Assembly (NCBI RefSeq): GCF_036226665.1
Contig: NZ_CP109007.1
Coordinates: 7,874,001 to 7,938,000, forward strand
DNA: 64,000 nucleotides
Direction of reading: 5' to 3'
DNA from: Streptomyces sp. NBC_00691
GTDB taxonomy: Bacteria; Actinomycetota; Actinomycetes; Streptomycetales; Streptomycetaceae
Part shown: positions 47,244-54,893 of the stretch, one piece after another
How the letters are laid out: each line of letters opens with the position of its first letter
How positions within the stretch are numbered: the stretch's first letter is position 1
Program-made: the position numbers and the translations under genes
Notes under the pieces: model-generated
What the model was told of the DNA's origin: nothing
The model's input: the letters and a program-made list of their open reading frames with translations, nothing else
Databases searched by the model: none

Positions 47244-48413
47244 ATGATCCGATTCACCAGGGCGGCCGTCGCCGCGCTCCTCGTCTGCTCCGTCGCCTTA
47301 CCCGCCGGTGTCGCCACCGCGGCGACCCCCGACACCCCGCCGCCGTCGGCCGCGCAGCCGGCCAAGGCCGCCACGCTGCCCGCACCCACCGGGCCGTACT
47401 CCGTCGGAAGCACCGTCCTCCCGCTCGTCGACCGGTCCCGTACCGACCCGTGGGTACCCACCGCCGACGGACGCGCGCTCATGGTCACCCTCCACTACCC
47501 GGCCTCGGCGGCCGGCGGCGGCCGCCCCGCCCCGTACGCCACCCGCGAGGAGGCACGACTGCTCGCCGCGGAGCTCGGGCCCGGCGTCTCCGGCGACCTC
47601 CTCGCCCGGACGCGCACCCACAGCAGGACCGACGCGCGGCCCGCCCCGGGCCGTCGCCCCCTGGTACTGCTCTCACCGGGATTCAGCGTCTCCCGCTGGA
47701 CCCTCACCCATCTCGCCGAGGACCTCGCCTCGCGCGGCTACGTCGTGGCCTCCGTCGACCACGCCTACGAGTCCTACGGCATCAGCCTCCCCGGCGGCCG
47801 CACTCTCACCTGCGTCGCCTGCACGGCCCTCGACGAGGGAGGCGTGCACGGCAGCGTGGTCACCTCGACCCGCGCCGCCGACATGCGTTACGTCCTGGAC
47901 CGGCTCACCGGGCCCCGGCCCGTCTGGAAGCACGCCGACGTGATCGACGCCCGCCGGATCGGGATGGCGGGTCACTCCATCGGCGGGGCGAGCGCGGCCT
48001 CCGCGATGGTGGCCGACCAGCGCGTCGACGCCGGGATCAACATGGACGGCTCCTTCTGGGAGGAGCTGCCGGCGGACGGCCTGCGGGGTCGCCCGTTCAT
48101 GATGCTTGGGACGCACGACGCCATGCATCTGCCCGGCGGGACGGACACCACCTGGGACCGGACGTGGACCGGACTCGACGGGTGGAAGCGCTGGGTCACC
48201 GTGGCGGGCTCGGAGCACTTCACCTTCTCCGACGGACCCGTCATCTCGCGCCACTTCGGCCTGCCGCAGCCCGAGCTGCCCACCGACCGCGCCGTCGACG
48301 TCACCCGGACGTACGTCGCCGCCTTCTTCGACCAGCACCTGCGCGGAATCCCGCGCCCGGTCCTCGACGGACCCTCCCCGGCGAACCCGGAGGTCCACTT
48401 CCAGCACCGCTGA
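47244..48413 (+). CDS. Secreted lipase/PAF-acetylhydrolase-like hydrolase, with TTA codon
   Basis: The 389-aa protein has a signal peptide with cleavage near A-T-A-A-T (residue 27). The alpha/beta-hydrolase core shows L-V-L-L-S-P-G-F-S (oxyanion region), nucleophile G-H-S-I-G-G (about residue 250), and later acid/His candidates in M-L-G-T-H-D and G-S-E-H-F-T. This is the PAF-acetylhydrolase/lipase-like group that also holds polyester cutinase relatives. Codon 19, inside the signal peptide, is TTA (47298-47300), so translation should need the bldA leucyl-tRNA. A strong hairpin follows. Substrate unknown. Confidence 0.85.
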   Translation: MIRFTRAAVAALLVCSVALPAGVATAATPDTPPPSAAQPAKAATLPAPTGPYSVGSTVLPLVDRSRTDPWVPTADGRALMVTLHYPASAAGGGRPAPYATREEARLLAAELGPGVSGDLLARTRTHSRTDARPAPGRRPLVLLSPGFSVSRWTLTHLAEDLASRGYVVASVDHAYESYGISLPGGRTLTCVACTALDEGGVHGSVVTSTRAADMRYVLDRLTGPRPVWKHADVIDARRIGMAGHSIGGASAASAMVADQRVDAGINMDGSFWEELPADGLRGRPFMMLGTHDAMHLPGGTDTTWDRTWTGLDGWKRWVTVAGSEHFTFSDGPVISRHFGLPQPELPTDRAVDVTRTYVAAFFDQHLRGIPRPVLDGPSPANPEVHFQHR

Positions 48414-48418
48414 GCCGT

Positions 48419-48454
48419 GGCCCCGGCGGCCGTCACACGACGGCCGCCGGGGCC
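48419..48454. terminator. Perfect 16-bp hairpin
   Basis: GGCCCCGGCGGCCGTC pairs with its exact complement around ACAC, 5 bases after the hydrolase stop, between it and the convergent nucleosidase gene. Confidence 0.85.
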
Positions 48455-48495
48455 GTCACGCCCGAGGGCCCCGGCAGCGGCCGGGGCCGTCGCCC

Positions 48496-49089
48496 TCAGA
48501 CGCGGTACGGGGTGTTCGCCGCCGCCCAGTCGGCGAGGATCCGCGCGCACGCGGCGACCGACTCGCGCCAGGTGCGGGCGGCGCCCTCCCCGGCCTCGTC
48601 GCTGACGTGCTTCACGATCCGCAGCGGCACCCCGGCGATCGCGGCGGCGTGCGCGAGCGCGTACCCCTCCATGTCGACGAGGGCGGCCTGCTCCGCGAGC
48701 CGGGCACGGGCGCTCTCGTCGGAGATGAACGTGTCACCGGTCGCCAGGACCGTGTCACCGCCGTCCGGGAGCGTCAGCGGCGTGCCGTACGACTCGCCCG
48801 TCAGCGTGGCGAGCAGCCGGCCGTCGAAGTCGTGCTGCACCACGGTGCCGATCACATGCGTCCCGGTCATGCCGGGACGCAGCGCCCCCGCCGTACCCAG
48901 GTTCACCACCCCGGACGGCCGCGGTCCGCGGCCGAGGGCGAGCGCCAGCGCGGTCGCCGCGTTCACCTTGCCCATGCCCGTCAGCAGCACCGGCAGGTCC
49001 GTGTCCAAGAACTGCGCCTCCTCCTTGACGGCGAGGACGAGCAGCGGACGGTCGGCGGTGATCTCTCCCAAGAGTTCCATGGGGGTCAC
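48496..49089 (-). CDS. Nucleosidase (PNP/MTAN-like)
   Basis: The 197-aa protein fits the PNP_UDP_1 nucleosidase fold in compact form: L-V-L-A-V-K-E-E-A-Q-F at the start, T-G-M-G-K-V-N-A-A-T, G-V-V-N-L-G-T-A-G-A-L, then V-D-M-E-G-Y-A-L-A (nucleoside-binding Met-Glu) and I-V-K-H-V-S-D-E-A (catalytic Asp). It probably splits a nucleoside into base and ribose; MTA/SAH-type or other substrates are possible. The start may be GTG at 49089 or ATG at 49080; neither has a clear ribosome site. It is read alone on the minus strand. Confidence 0.88.
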   Translation of the reverse strand: MTPMELLGEITADRPLLVLAVKEEAQFLDTDLPVLLTGMGKVNAATALALALGRGPRPSGVVNLGTAGALRPGMTGTHVIGTVVQHDFDGRLLATLTGESYGTPLTLPDGGDTVLATGDTFISDESARARLAEQAALVDMEGYALAHAAAIAGVPLRIVKHVSDEAGEGAARTWRESVAACARILADWAAANTPYRV

Positions 49090-49146
49090 GCTAGTTCGCG
49101 TGCCTTCCCCCGTACAGCCGAGGTCTCGGTGGGGCCCGACGGGCCC

Positions 49147-49356
49147 TCAGCGCAGCGCCAGGCCTCGCTGGGCGAGCTCCTCGGCGAGCAGCCGCAGCGC
49201 CTTCGGGCCCACGCCGTGCAAAGCGGCGAGTTCGGCGGCGGGAACCCCGTCGAGCTGGTCGAACCGGGTGTACCCGGCCGCGGCGAGCGCACGGGTCGCG
49301 GGCGCGCCGATGGCGCGGGGGAATTCCGTCTCGGGACGGTCGGATCCGGTGGCCAT
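49147..49356 (-). CDS. Small helix-hairpin-helix DNA-binding protein
   Basis: The 69-aa protein is almost entirely two HhH-like motifs: P-R-A-I-G-A-P-A-T-R-A-L-A-A-A-G-Y (first) and L-A-A-L-H-G-V-G-P-K-A-L-R-L-L (second, with the G-V-G-P-K-A hairpin). These bind DNA backbone without sequence specificity, as in repair proteins and RNA polymerase alpha. It has no further domain. The gene lies on the same strand as, and 57 bases upstream of, the nucleosidase gene, and downstream of the CoxE-like gene. Function unknown. Confidence 0.85.
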   Translation of the reverse strand: MATGSDRPETEFPRAIGAPATRALAAAGYTRFDQLDGVPAAELAALHGVGPKALRLLAEELAQRGLALR

Positions 49357-49417
49357 GGACCGATGGTGCCACGCGGCGAGGGGTTCGGCCCGCTCCGCGC
49401 CGCCGCGCGCCGCACGG

Positions 49418-50833
49418 TCACACCGGCAGCAGCCGGCCGATCAGCGCCCCCAGCTGGCGGGCGTTCCGGCACGGCCGCATCTCGACGAGACCGGCGTAGG
49501 CCGGCGCCACCGAGTCGCCCGTTCCCCACAGCGAGGGCTGCTCGGGGTTGAGCCAGTGGACCCGGCGGGCCCGGTCCGCGATCCGTCTCAGGGCCGCGAG
49601 GTTCGGGTCGGCGCCGTTGGTGCGGGCGTCCCCGAGGACGAAGAGCACGGTGCGCGGGCCGAGGGCGTCGGCGTACCGGTCGGCGAACTCTCCCAGGGCC
49701 GTGCCGTAGTCGCTCTGCCCGTGCCACCCGGTCAGCTCCGCCTCCGCGAGGATGCGGTCGCCGAGCCCCGCCGGATCCGCGGAACCCCGGGCGATCAGCC
49801 CCGTCACCTCGTCCACCCGGTTCACGAAGGCGAAGACGCGGACCCGGCTGAACTGGTCGTGCAGTGCCTGCACCAGCAACATCGTGAACTGCGCGAAACC
49901 GGCCACCGACCCGGACACATCGCACAGCAGGACCAGCTCGGGCCGCCGGGGAGGGCGCCGGCGCAGCACCGGTCGCACCGGTACGCCACCGGTCGACAGG
50001 GAGCGGCGCAGCGTCCGCCGCAGATCGATCTCCCCGCGCGAGGCCCGGCGGCGACGGGCCGCGAGCCGGGTGGCCAGCTTCCGCGCCAGCGGCCGTACCG
50101 TGCGGCGCAGCTCGTCCAGCTGCGCCCGCCCGGCCAGGAGGAAGTCGACGGTGTCAGCCGTGCCCGCGACCGCGCGGCGGGCGACCCGGTCGCGGCCCTG
50201 GCGCTCGGCCACGCGCCGCCGGGCCTCGGTGCGCACCCGCTCACGGAAGGCCTCGATACGGCGCCGGATCTCGTCGTCGAGCAGGCGCTCGGTGAACTCG
50301 GGCCCCGCCGACCCGGGCGCGGTCCGGAGGCGCTCCCGCACGCGGGCGAGCAGCGTCTCCGGCCGCAGCCGGGAGAGCGTCTGGTACGAGGACCAGCCGT
50401 CCGACTCGGGGCCGGAGCCGAATCCGCCGAATCCGCCCACCGCCTCGGCGGCGAGCCGGTCGAGGGCGGCGCCGTCAGCGGCGCCGAGGGCCTCGGCGAG
50501 CCGGTCGCGCAGGGCCGCGAGACCGGCCGGTCCGGCCGCGGTGTTCTCGTACGCCTCCGTGTCCCGGGTGTGGCCGAGGGGAAAGTACAGGTCGAAGACG
50601 CGGTCGAAGACGGGGCGCTGCGTCTCTCCGTGCAGCAGGGTCGCGGCGAGCGCCTCGCGTACCCGCTCCCGGTCGGTGAAGCCGACGGCTTCGAGGGCGT
50701 GCCCGGCGTCCACGGTCTCGCCGGTCCCGATCCCGAACCCGTGGGCCCGAAGGGCCCCCACGAGCCCGGTGAGGCGGGTGGCGGCCGTCGTCTGCTCGGT
50801 GGCGGGGCCCGTGTCGTGGACGGGCCGGCTCAC
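49418..50833 (-). CDS. vWA protein of CoxE type, partner of MoxR
   Basis: The 471-aa protein has a helical N-terminal half (D-A-G-H-A-L-E-A-V-G-F, R-V-F-D-L-Y-F) and a C-terminal von Willebrand A domain with MIDAS V-S-G-S (L-L-C-D-V-S-G-S), as in CoxE and related proteins that work with MoxR ATPases in cofactor or metal-cluster maturation. No Cox operon (CO dehydrogenase) genes are nearby. Its GTG overlaps the upstream MoxR stop by four bases (GTGA). The pair is distinct from the vWA unit at 31132-35227. Confidence 0.88.
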   Translation of the reverse strand: MSRPVHDTGPATEQTTAATRLTGLVGALRAHGFGIGTGETVDAGHALEAVGFTDRERVREALAATLLHGETQRPVFDRVFDLYFPLGHTRDTEAYENTAAGPAGLAALRDRLAEALGAADGAALDRLAAEAVGGFGGFGSGPESDGWSSYQTLSRLRPETLLARVRERLRTAPGSAGPEFTERLLDDEIRRRIEAFRERVRTEARRRVAERQGRDRVARRAVAGTADTVDFLLAGRAQLDELRRTVRPLARKLATRLAARRRRASRGEIDLRRTLRRSLSTGGVPVRPVLRRRPPRRPELVLLCDVSGSVAGFAQFTMLLVQALHDQFSRVRVFAFVNRVDEVTGLIARGSADPAGLGDRILAEAELTGWHGQSDYGTALGEFADRYADALGPRTVLFVLGDARTNGADPNLAALRRIADRARRVHWLNPEQPSLWGTGDSVAPAYAGLVEMRPCRNARQLGALIGRLLPV

Positions 50834-51699
50834 ACGGCGTCCAGGTCGAGCTTGACGGCGGCCCTCACGATGTCGTCCTGGTGCTTGAGCAGAACGCCCA
50901 GGGTCTCCCGTACGACGGCCTCGTCCAGTCGGTCGGCTCCGAGCGCGAGCAGCGTACGGGCCCAGTCGATCGTCTCCGAGACCGACGGCACCTTCCGCAG
51001 GTCCATCGCCCGCAAGGCCCCGACGACCCGCACCACGGACCCCGCGAGCGCCTCGTCGAGACCGGGGACCTTGAGGGCGACGATCCTGCGCTCCAGCTCC
51101 TCCTCGGGGAAACCGATGTGCAGGAAGAGGCAGCGGCGGCGCAGCGCCTCGGAGAGCTCGCGGCTCGCGTTGGAGGTGAGCACGGTGAAGGGCCGCCGGA
51201 TCGCCTTGATCGTCCCCAGCTCGGGCACGGTGATCTGGAAGTCGCTGAGGACCTCCAGGAGCAGACCCTCCACCTCGACGTCGGCCTTGTCCGTCTCGTC
51301 GATGAGGAGCACGGTCGGCTCCTCGGAGCGGATCGCGGTGAGCAGCGGGCGGGGGAGCAGGAACTCCTCGCCGAAGATGTCCGTCCGCGTCTCGTCCCAG
51401 GACTCGCCCCGCCCGGCCGTGATCCGCAGGAGCTGCTTGGCGTGGTTCCACTCGTACAGCGCGCGGGACTCGTCGACGCCCTCGTAGCACTGGAGCCGGA
51501 CCAGACGGGCGCCGGTGACCTCGGTGACCGCCTTGGCGAGCTCCGTCTTGCCGACACCGGCCGGGCCCTCCACGAGGAGCGGCTTGCCGAGGCGGTCGGC
51601 GAGGAAGACGGTCGTGGCGACGGCCGGTGAGGCAAGATAGCCGGTCGCGGCGAGCCGTTCGGCGACGTCGTCGACGGAGCTGAAGAAACCGGTCGTCAT
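50830..51699 (-). CDS. MoxR-type AAA+ ATPase (CoxD-like)
   Basis: The 289-aa ATPase has Walker A G-P-A-G-V-G-K-T-E (about residue 40), Walker B V-L-L-I-D-E-T-D (about 132), sensor 1 T-S-N-A-S-R-E (about 176) and E-E-E-L-E-R-R-I for the lid. Its length and T-D-K-A-D-V-E-V-E stretch match CoxD-like MoxR proteins. It remodels partners of the co-encoded vWA protein. It starts at ATG 51699; a 12-bp palindrome TACTGGCCAGTA lies 30 bases upstream. Together with the vWA gene it makes a two-gene operon with a four-base overlap. Confidence 0.93.
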   Translation of the reverse strand: MTTGFFSSVDDVAERLAATGYLASPAVATTVFLADRLGKPLLVEGPAGVGKTELAKAVTEVTGARLVRLQCYEGVDESRALYEWNHAKQLLRITAGRGESWDETRTDIFGEEFLLPRPLLTAIRSEEPTVLLIDETDKADVEVEGLLLEVLSDFQITVPELGTIKAIRRPFTVLTSNASRELSEALRRRCLFLHIGFPEEELERRIVALKVPGLDEALAGSVVRVVGALRAMDLRKVPSVSETIDWARTLLALGADRLDEAVVRETLGVLLKHQDDIVRAAVKLDLDAV

Positions 51700-51728
51700 T
51701 GGCTGTCCCCCCGGGGAGCGGATTCTCG

Positions 51729-51740
51729 TACTGGCCAGTA
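51729..51740. promoter_or_regulatory. Perfect 12-bp palindrome TACTGGCCAGTA
   Basis: The palindrome lies in the 181-bp gap between divergent moxR and SpoIIE-type genes, 30 bases before moxR. A related half-site TACTTGACCAG follows at about 51751. No adjacent regulator gene is present. Confidence 0.5.
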
Positions 51741-51880
51741 GCCTCTGCTGTACTTGACCAGATCAGGCACCGCCGCACAACCGTCCCGCGCAAGGTCCGT
51801 GCCGCGCGCGGGGCGCCACCCGCTGGTGCAATGGGGAGACCGGGTACGCCACCCGGTGACCGCGCGGCGGTGGAGGTGTC

Positions 51881-53092
51881 GTGGCGGAACGGGAACCGGA
51901 GCGGGGCGAGGCCCTCCTGAACAGGGTGCGGGCCATGGAGCAGGCGGTCGGCGAGATAGGCACGGCGCTCGACGAGGCGAGCACCTGCCGCGAACTCGCC
52001 GCCTTCACCGCCCGCCACCTGCGTGCCTCCACCTCGGTCGACCTCCTGACGGAACCGGGCGCCGCGCCGTGGCGCGCGGCCCGCGCGGGCCCGCCGGAGT
52101 CCCCGAGGCGCACGGACGAGGCCGCCGCGGAGGCCGAGGACAGCCCGACCGCTCCGCACGACCCGACGGGCCTCCCGGGAGGCCCCGCCGCCCCCGGCGA
52201 CCCCGGGACGCCCCGGCTCTCGCTCCCCCTCACCGTCCACGACGAGGAGCCGCTCGGGGCACTCACCCTGACCCGCACCGGCGGCACGCCGTTCACCGAT
52301 GACGAGGTGGCCCTGGCCCGGCACGCGGCCCGCCTCGCGGCCCGGCACCTCGCGCACGCCCGCCGCCTCGTCGCCGCCGAGGACGCCGCCCTCCACCTCC
52401 AGCGCGCCCTCGTCGCCGAGCCGGGACGGCCGCACCCCAATCTGGAGATCGCCGGCGGCTACCTGCCTGCCGGGCCCCGCGCCCTCGTTGGCGGGGACTG
52501 GTTCGAGACCGTACGGCTCCACTTCGGCCGCAGCCTGCTCGTCGTCGGCGACGTCATGGGGCACGGTCTCGACGCGGCCGTCGACATGAACGCCTACCGC
52601 TCCGCGCTCCGCGAGGTCGCCGCGACCGACCTGCCCCCGCACCGGGTGCTGCGCCACCTCGACTCGGTGGTCGCGGAGGACGACGCCCGCCGCCCCGCCA
52701 CCGTCCTGCTCGTCCGCGTCGACCCGGCCCGCGGCACCGCGACCTTCGCGAGCGCCGGGCACCTCCCGCCCGTGGTGTTCGGCGCCGACGGCTCGGCCGA
52801 GCTCGTCGACCTCCCCGTCGGCCCTCCCCTCGGCACCGGCGTCGGGGGCTACGAACCGACCACGCGGCCGCTCCGCCCCGGCGACACCCTGCTGCTCTTC
52901 ACCGACGGACTCGTCGAGCGGCGCGGCGAGGACATCGACGACTCCCTCGCCCGGCTCGCCGCCCTCCGCCTTCCTCCGGACTCCGGCCCCGGCCGGGTCG
53001 TCGACGAGGTGCTCAGCCGTCTCGGCGCGCACGGCGCGGAGGACGACGTGGCCGCCCTCGCGGCCCGCATCCGCGCGCGTGCACCCCAGTGA
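51881..53092 (+). CDS. SpoIIE-type PP2C phosphatase with GAF domain
   Basis: The 403-aa cytoplasmic protein has a coiled start, a GAF domain at about residues 20-165, and a PP2C phosphatase domain from about 185: L-V-G-G-D-W-F-E-T and V-V-G-D-V-M-G-H-G-L bind metals, L-L-L-F-T-D-G-L-V-E-R and A-E-D-D-V-A-A-L complete the domain. Such enzymes reverse phosphorylation of anti-sigma antagonists. GGTGGAGG precedes the GTG start by about 5 bases. It is divergent from moxR and read alone. Confidence 0.92.
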   Translation: MAEREPERGEALLNRVRAMEQAVGEIGTALDEASTCRELAAFTARHLRASTSVDLLTEPGAAPWRAARAGPPESPRRTDEAAAEAEDSPTAPHDPTGLPGGPAAPGDPGTPRLSLPLTVHDEEPLGALTLTRTGGTPFTDDEVALARHAARLAARHLAHARRLVAAEDAALHLQRALVAEPGRPHPNLEIAGGYLPAGPRALVGGDWFETVRLHFGRSLLVVGDVMGHGLDAAVDMNAYRSALREVAATDLPPHRVLRHLDSVVAEDDARRPATVLLVRVDPARGTATFASAGHLPPVVFGADGSAELVDLPVGPPLGTGVGGYEPTTRPLRPGDTLLLFTDGLVERRGEDIDDSLARLAALRLPPDSGPGRVVDEVLSRLGAHGAEDDVAALAARIRARAPQ

Positions 53093-53138
53093 CGCAGGGT
53101 CACATCAGCCCCGCGGAGCGCGGTGACGCACGGTCACA
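53089..53138. promoter_or_regulatory. Two GTGAC-N5-GTCAC dyads 34 bp apart
   Basis: GTGACGCAGGGTCACA (53089-53104) and GTGACGCACGGTCACA (53123-53138) differ at one base; each is an inverted repeat. The first overlaps the phosphatase stop codon. They may control the small gene at 53229. Confidence 0.5.
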
Positions 53139-53228
53139 CCACCCCTGGCCGCGGCATGTTTCGGACCTCGGTGGGATTCTTCCGGCCGGACGCTTGTGCA
53201 CGGACCCGGGGCCCGGCACGCTCCTCGT

Positions 53229-53594
53229 ATGAACACGGCCAGGCATGCCAGTGAACGTCTGATGAGCTGGCCCTCGCTGACCCCCGGCCGCGCCCATTGC
53301 GGCGCCGCGCTCGGACTGGGCACCGCGACGCACGAGATCGTGCACTTCCACGGCGAGCACGAGGCCGACGTCCATCTCACCCGTGCCATGGTCGCGAAAC
53401 TGCGAACGGCCCTCCTGGGGTCGAGCGCGGTCCGTCTGCGCGCCGGATCGGGATGGGTGACGGTCCGGCTGGACATGGGGTCGGACATCGACCTGCTCGC
53501 CACCCTGGTGAGCGCCGCCCTCCAGGCCAACGGCGTGCCGGACGTCGCCCCGGACGGCTGCACCCGCACCCTCCCCGTCCCCGGACACCGCTGA
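53229..53594 (+). CDS. Luciferase-family (DUF5519-like) small protein
   Basis: The 121-aa protein resembles the DUF5519 'luciferase domain' group: L-T-P-G-R-A-H-C-G-A-A, H-E-I-V-H-F-H-G-E-H-E-A-D-V-H-L-T, and a C-terminal S-G-W-V-T-V-R-L-D. The His-rich H-F-H-G-E-H stretch could bind metal. I do not know its function; the name comes from sequence memory, not from light emission. The ATG at 53229 is chosen because the coding pattern begins there; an in-frame upstream start at 53196 is less likely. Two operator-like dyads lie upstream. Confidence 0.72.
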   Translation: MNTARHASERLMSWPSLTPGRAHCGAALGLGTATHEIVHFHGEHEADVHLTRAMVAKLRTALLGSSAVRLRAGSGWVTVRLDMGSDIDLLATLVSAALQANGVPDVAPDGCTRTLPVPGHR

Positions 53595-53685
53595 CCGCAC
53601 GGGGCACGAGACCGCCCCGGCCGCTCTCCGCGGCGGCCTCGTACGGGACCGGGACCGGTCCCGTACGGCCACCGCCCGGACGGCT

Positions 53686-54201
53686 CTACGCGCGCGTACT
53701 CCCCGAACCGCCCGCCGGGACCGGGAACAGCATGCACGTGCTGGTCGCGTGCGCGAGCAGGCGGTCCTCCGTGTCGTACAGACCCGCCTCCGCGAGCGCG
53801 GTCCGGCGCCCGCGGGAGATCACCGTGCCGATCGCCCGGACCTTGCCGGTGTCGACCGTGATCGGTCGCAGGAAGCGGGTCGACAGGTCGAGCGAGGTGT
53901 ACGCCGTGCCCAGCGGGAGCGTCGAGTGGACCGCGCAGCCGGCCGCCGAGTCGAGCAGGGTCGCGTAGACCCCGCCGTGCACACTGCCGATCGGGTTGTA
54001 GTGCTCCTCGCCCGCCTCGAAGGTGAACACCGCGCGTCCGTCCTCGACCTCCTCCAGGCCGAAGCCGAGGAGCGCCGCGATCGGGGGGCCCGGCAGGCGT
54101 CCCGCGACCATCTCCCGCAGGAAGTCCAGGCCCGCCATCGTTCCGGCGGCCCGTGCGGTGGCTCCGGCGTCCTCCCACTCGACCGTGCGCGACCGCCCCA
54201 T
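53686..54201 (-). CDS. PaaI-family hot-dog thioesterase
   Basis: The 171-aa protein has the hot-dog fold core: N-P-I-G-S-V-H-G-G-V-Y-A-T-L-L-D-S-A-A-G, where the H-G-G and Asp are the PaaI catalytic signature, followed by the R-F-L-R-P-I strand. PaaI-type thioesterases hydrolyse acyl-CoA or aryl-CoA thioesters. The ATG at 54201 has GGAGAG about 5 bases upstream; the GTG at 54207 lies too close to it. It is divergent from an HxlR regulator with a perfect dyad between them. Confidence 0.9.
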   Translation of the reverse strand: MGRSRTVEWEDAGATARAAGTMAGLDFLREMVAGRLPGPPIAALLGFGLEEVEDGRAVFTFEAGEEHYNPIGSVHGGVYATLLDSAAGCAVHSTLPLGTAYTSLDLSTRFLRPITVDTGKVRAIGTVISRGRRTALAEAGLYDTEDRLLAHATSTCMLFPVPAGGSGSTRA

Positions 54202-54274
54202 GACCACTCTCCGCCCTCTGCGTCCGGCTGATTCCCAGCTGGCTCTGTACAGCGAAGCTAGCCGTCCGGAAAGC

Positions 54275-54295
54275 TGACTGTCAACGACACAGTCA
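54275..54295. promoter_or_regulatory. HxlR operator: 7-bp perfect inverted repeat
   Basis: TGACTGT and ACAGTCA flank a 7-base spacer, 13 bases before the hxlR start and about 75 bases before the divergent thioesterase start. Confidence 0.75.
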
Positions 54296-54307
54296 GGTGG
54301 CTACAGT

Positions 54308-54787
54308 GTGACGATGAAGTGGCTGGAGACGGACACGGAGAACTGCCCGGTCCGCCGCGCCCTGGACCTCGTGGGCGAGAAGTGGACCCTGCTGATCCTG
54401 CGCGACGCCTTCAACGGCGTCCGGCGCTTCGACGAGTTCCGCCGGCACCTCGGGCTCTCCGAGGCCGTCCTCGCCGACCGGCTCCGCAAGCTGGTCGCGG
54501 CCGGCTTGCTGAGGGCGGAGCCGTACCAGGAGCCAGGCACCCGCACCCGGTACCAGTACCGGCTCACCCGCAAGGGCGTCGACCTCTGGCCCGTACTCCT
54601 GGCCCTGAAGCAGTGGGGTGACACCCACGCGGCGGAACCGGAAGGTCCGGTCCTCGACATCCGGCACACCGACTGCGGAGCCCCCGTCCGCGTCGTCGTG
54701 CAGTGCGAGGGCGAGGAGCGGGCCGACCTGGCCGCCCGCGACGTGACCGTCCGCCCCGGCCCCGGCGCCCGCCCGCTCACTCCCTGA
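54308..54787 (+). CDS. HxlR-family transcriptional regulator
   Basis: The 159-aa protein has the HxlR opening with conserved Cys: E-N-C-P-V-R-R-A-L-D-L-V-G-E-K-W-T-L-L-I-L-R-D, then the winged helix L-S-E-A-V-L-A-D-R-L-R-K-L and the wing T-R-Y-Q-Y-R-L-T. A C-terminal extension of about 45 residues is longer than usual and contains C-G-A-P-V-R-V-V-V-Q-C. Some HxlR proteins sense aldehydes or quinones through the first Cys. The start is GTG at 54308 or ATG at 54314. It faces the thioesterase across a clean dyad, so it probably controls that gene. Confidence 0.9.
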   Translation: MTMKWLETDTENCPVRRALDLVGEKWTLLILRDAFNGVRRFDEFRRHLGLSEAVLADRLRKLVAAGLLRAEPYQEPGTRTRYQYRLTRKGVDLWPVLLALKQWGDTHAAEPEGPVLDIRHTDCGAPVRVVVQCEGEERADLAARDVTVRPGPGARPLTP

Positions 54788-54893
54788 CGTCCTGACGGAC
54801 GGCTTCGCCGGCGAACCCCCGGTCCTCCCGCCCGGCACCCGTTCGGCCGCACCCCTGCGATGCCCCACCGCCCAGCCGGGTACCTCACGAGGC

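Noticed and set aside
47192..51487. A 1431-codon plus-strand frame through the hydrolase, nucleosidase and vWA genes
   Set aside because: It is Arg/Pro/Ser-rich, crosses several well-supported genes on either strand, and shows no domain.
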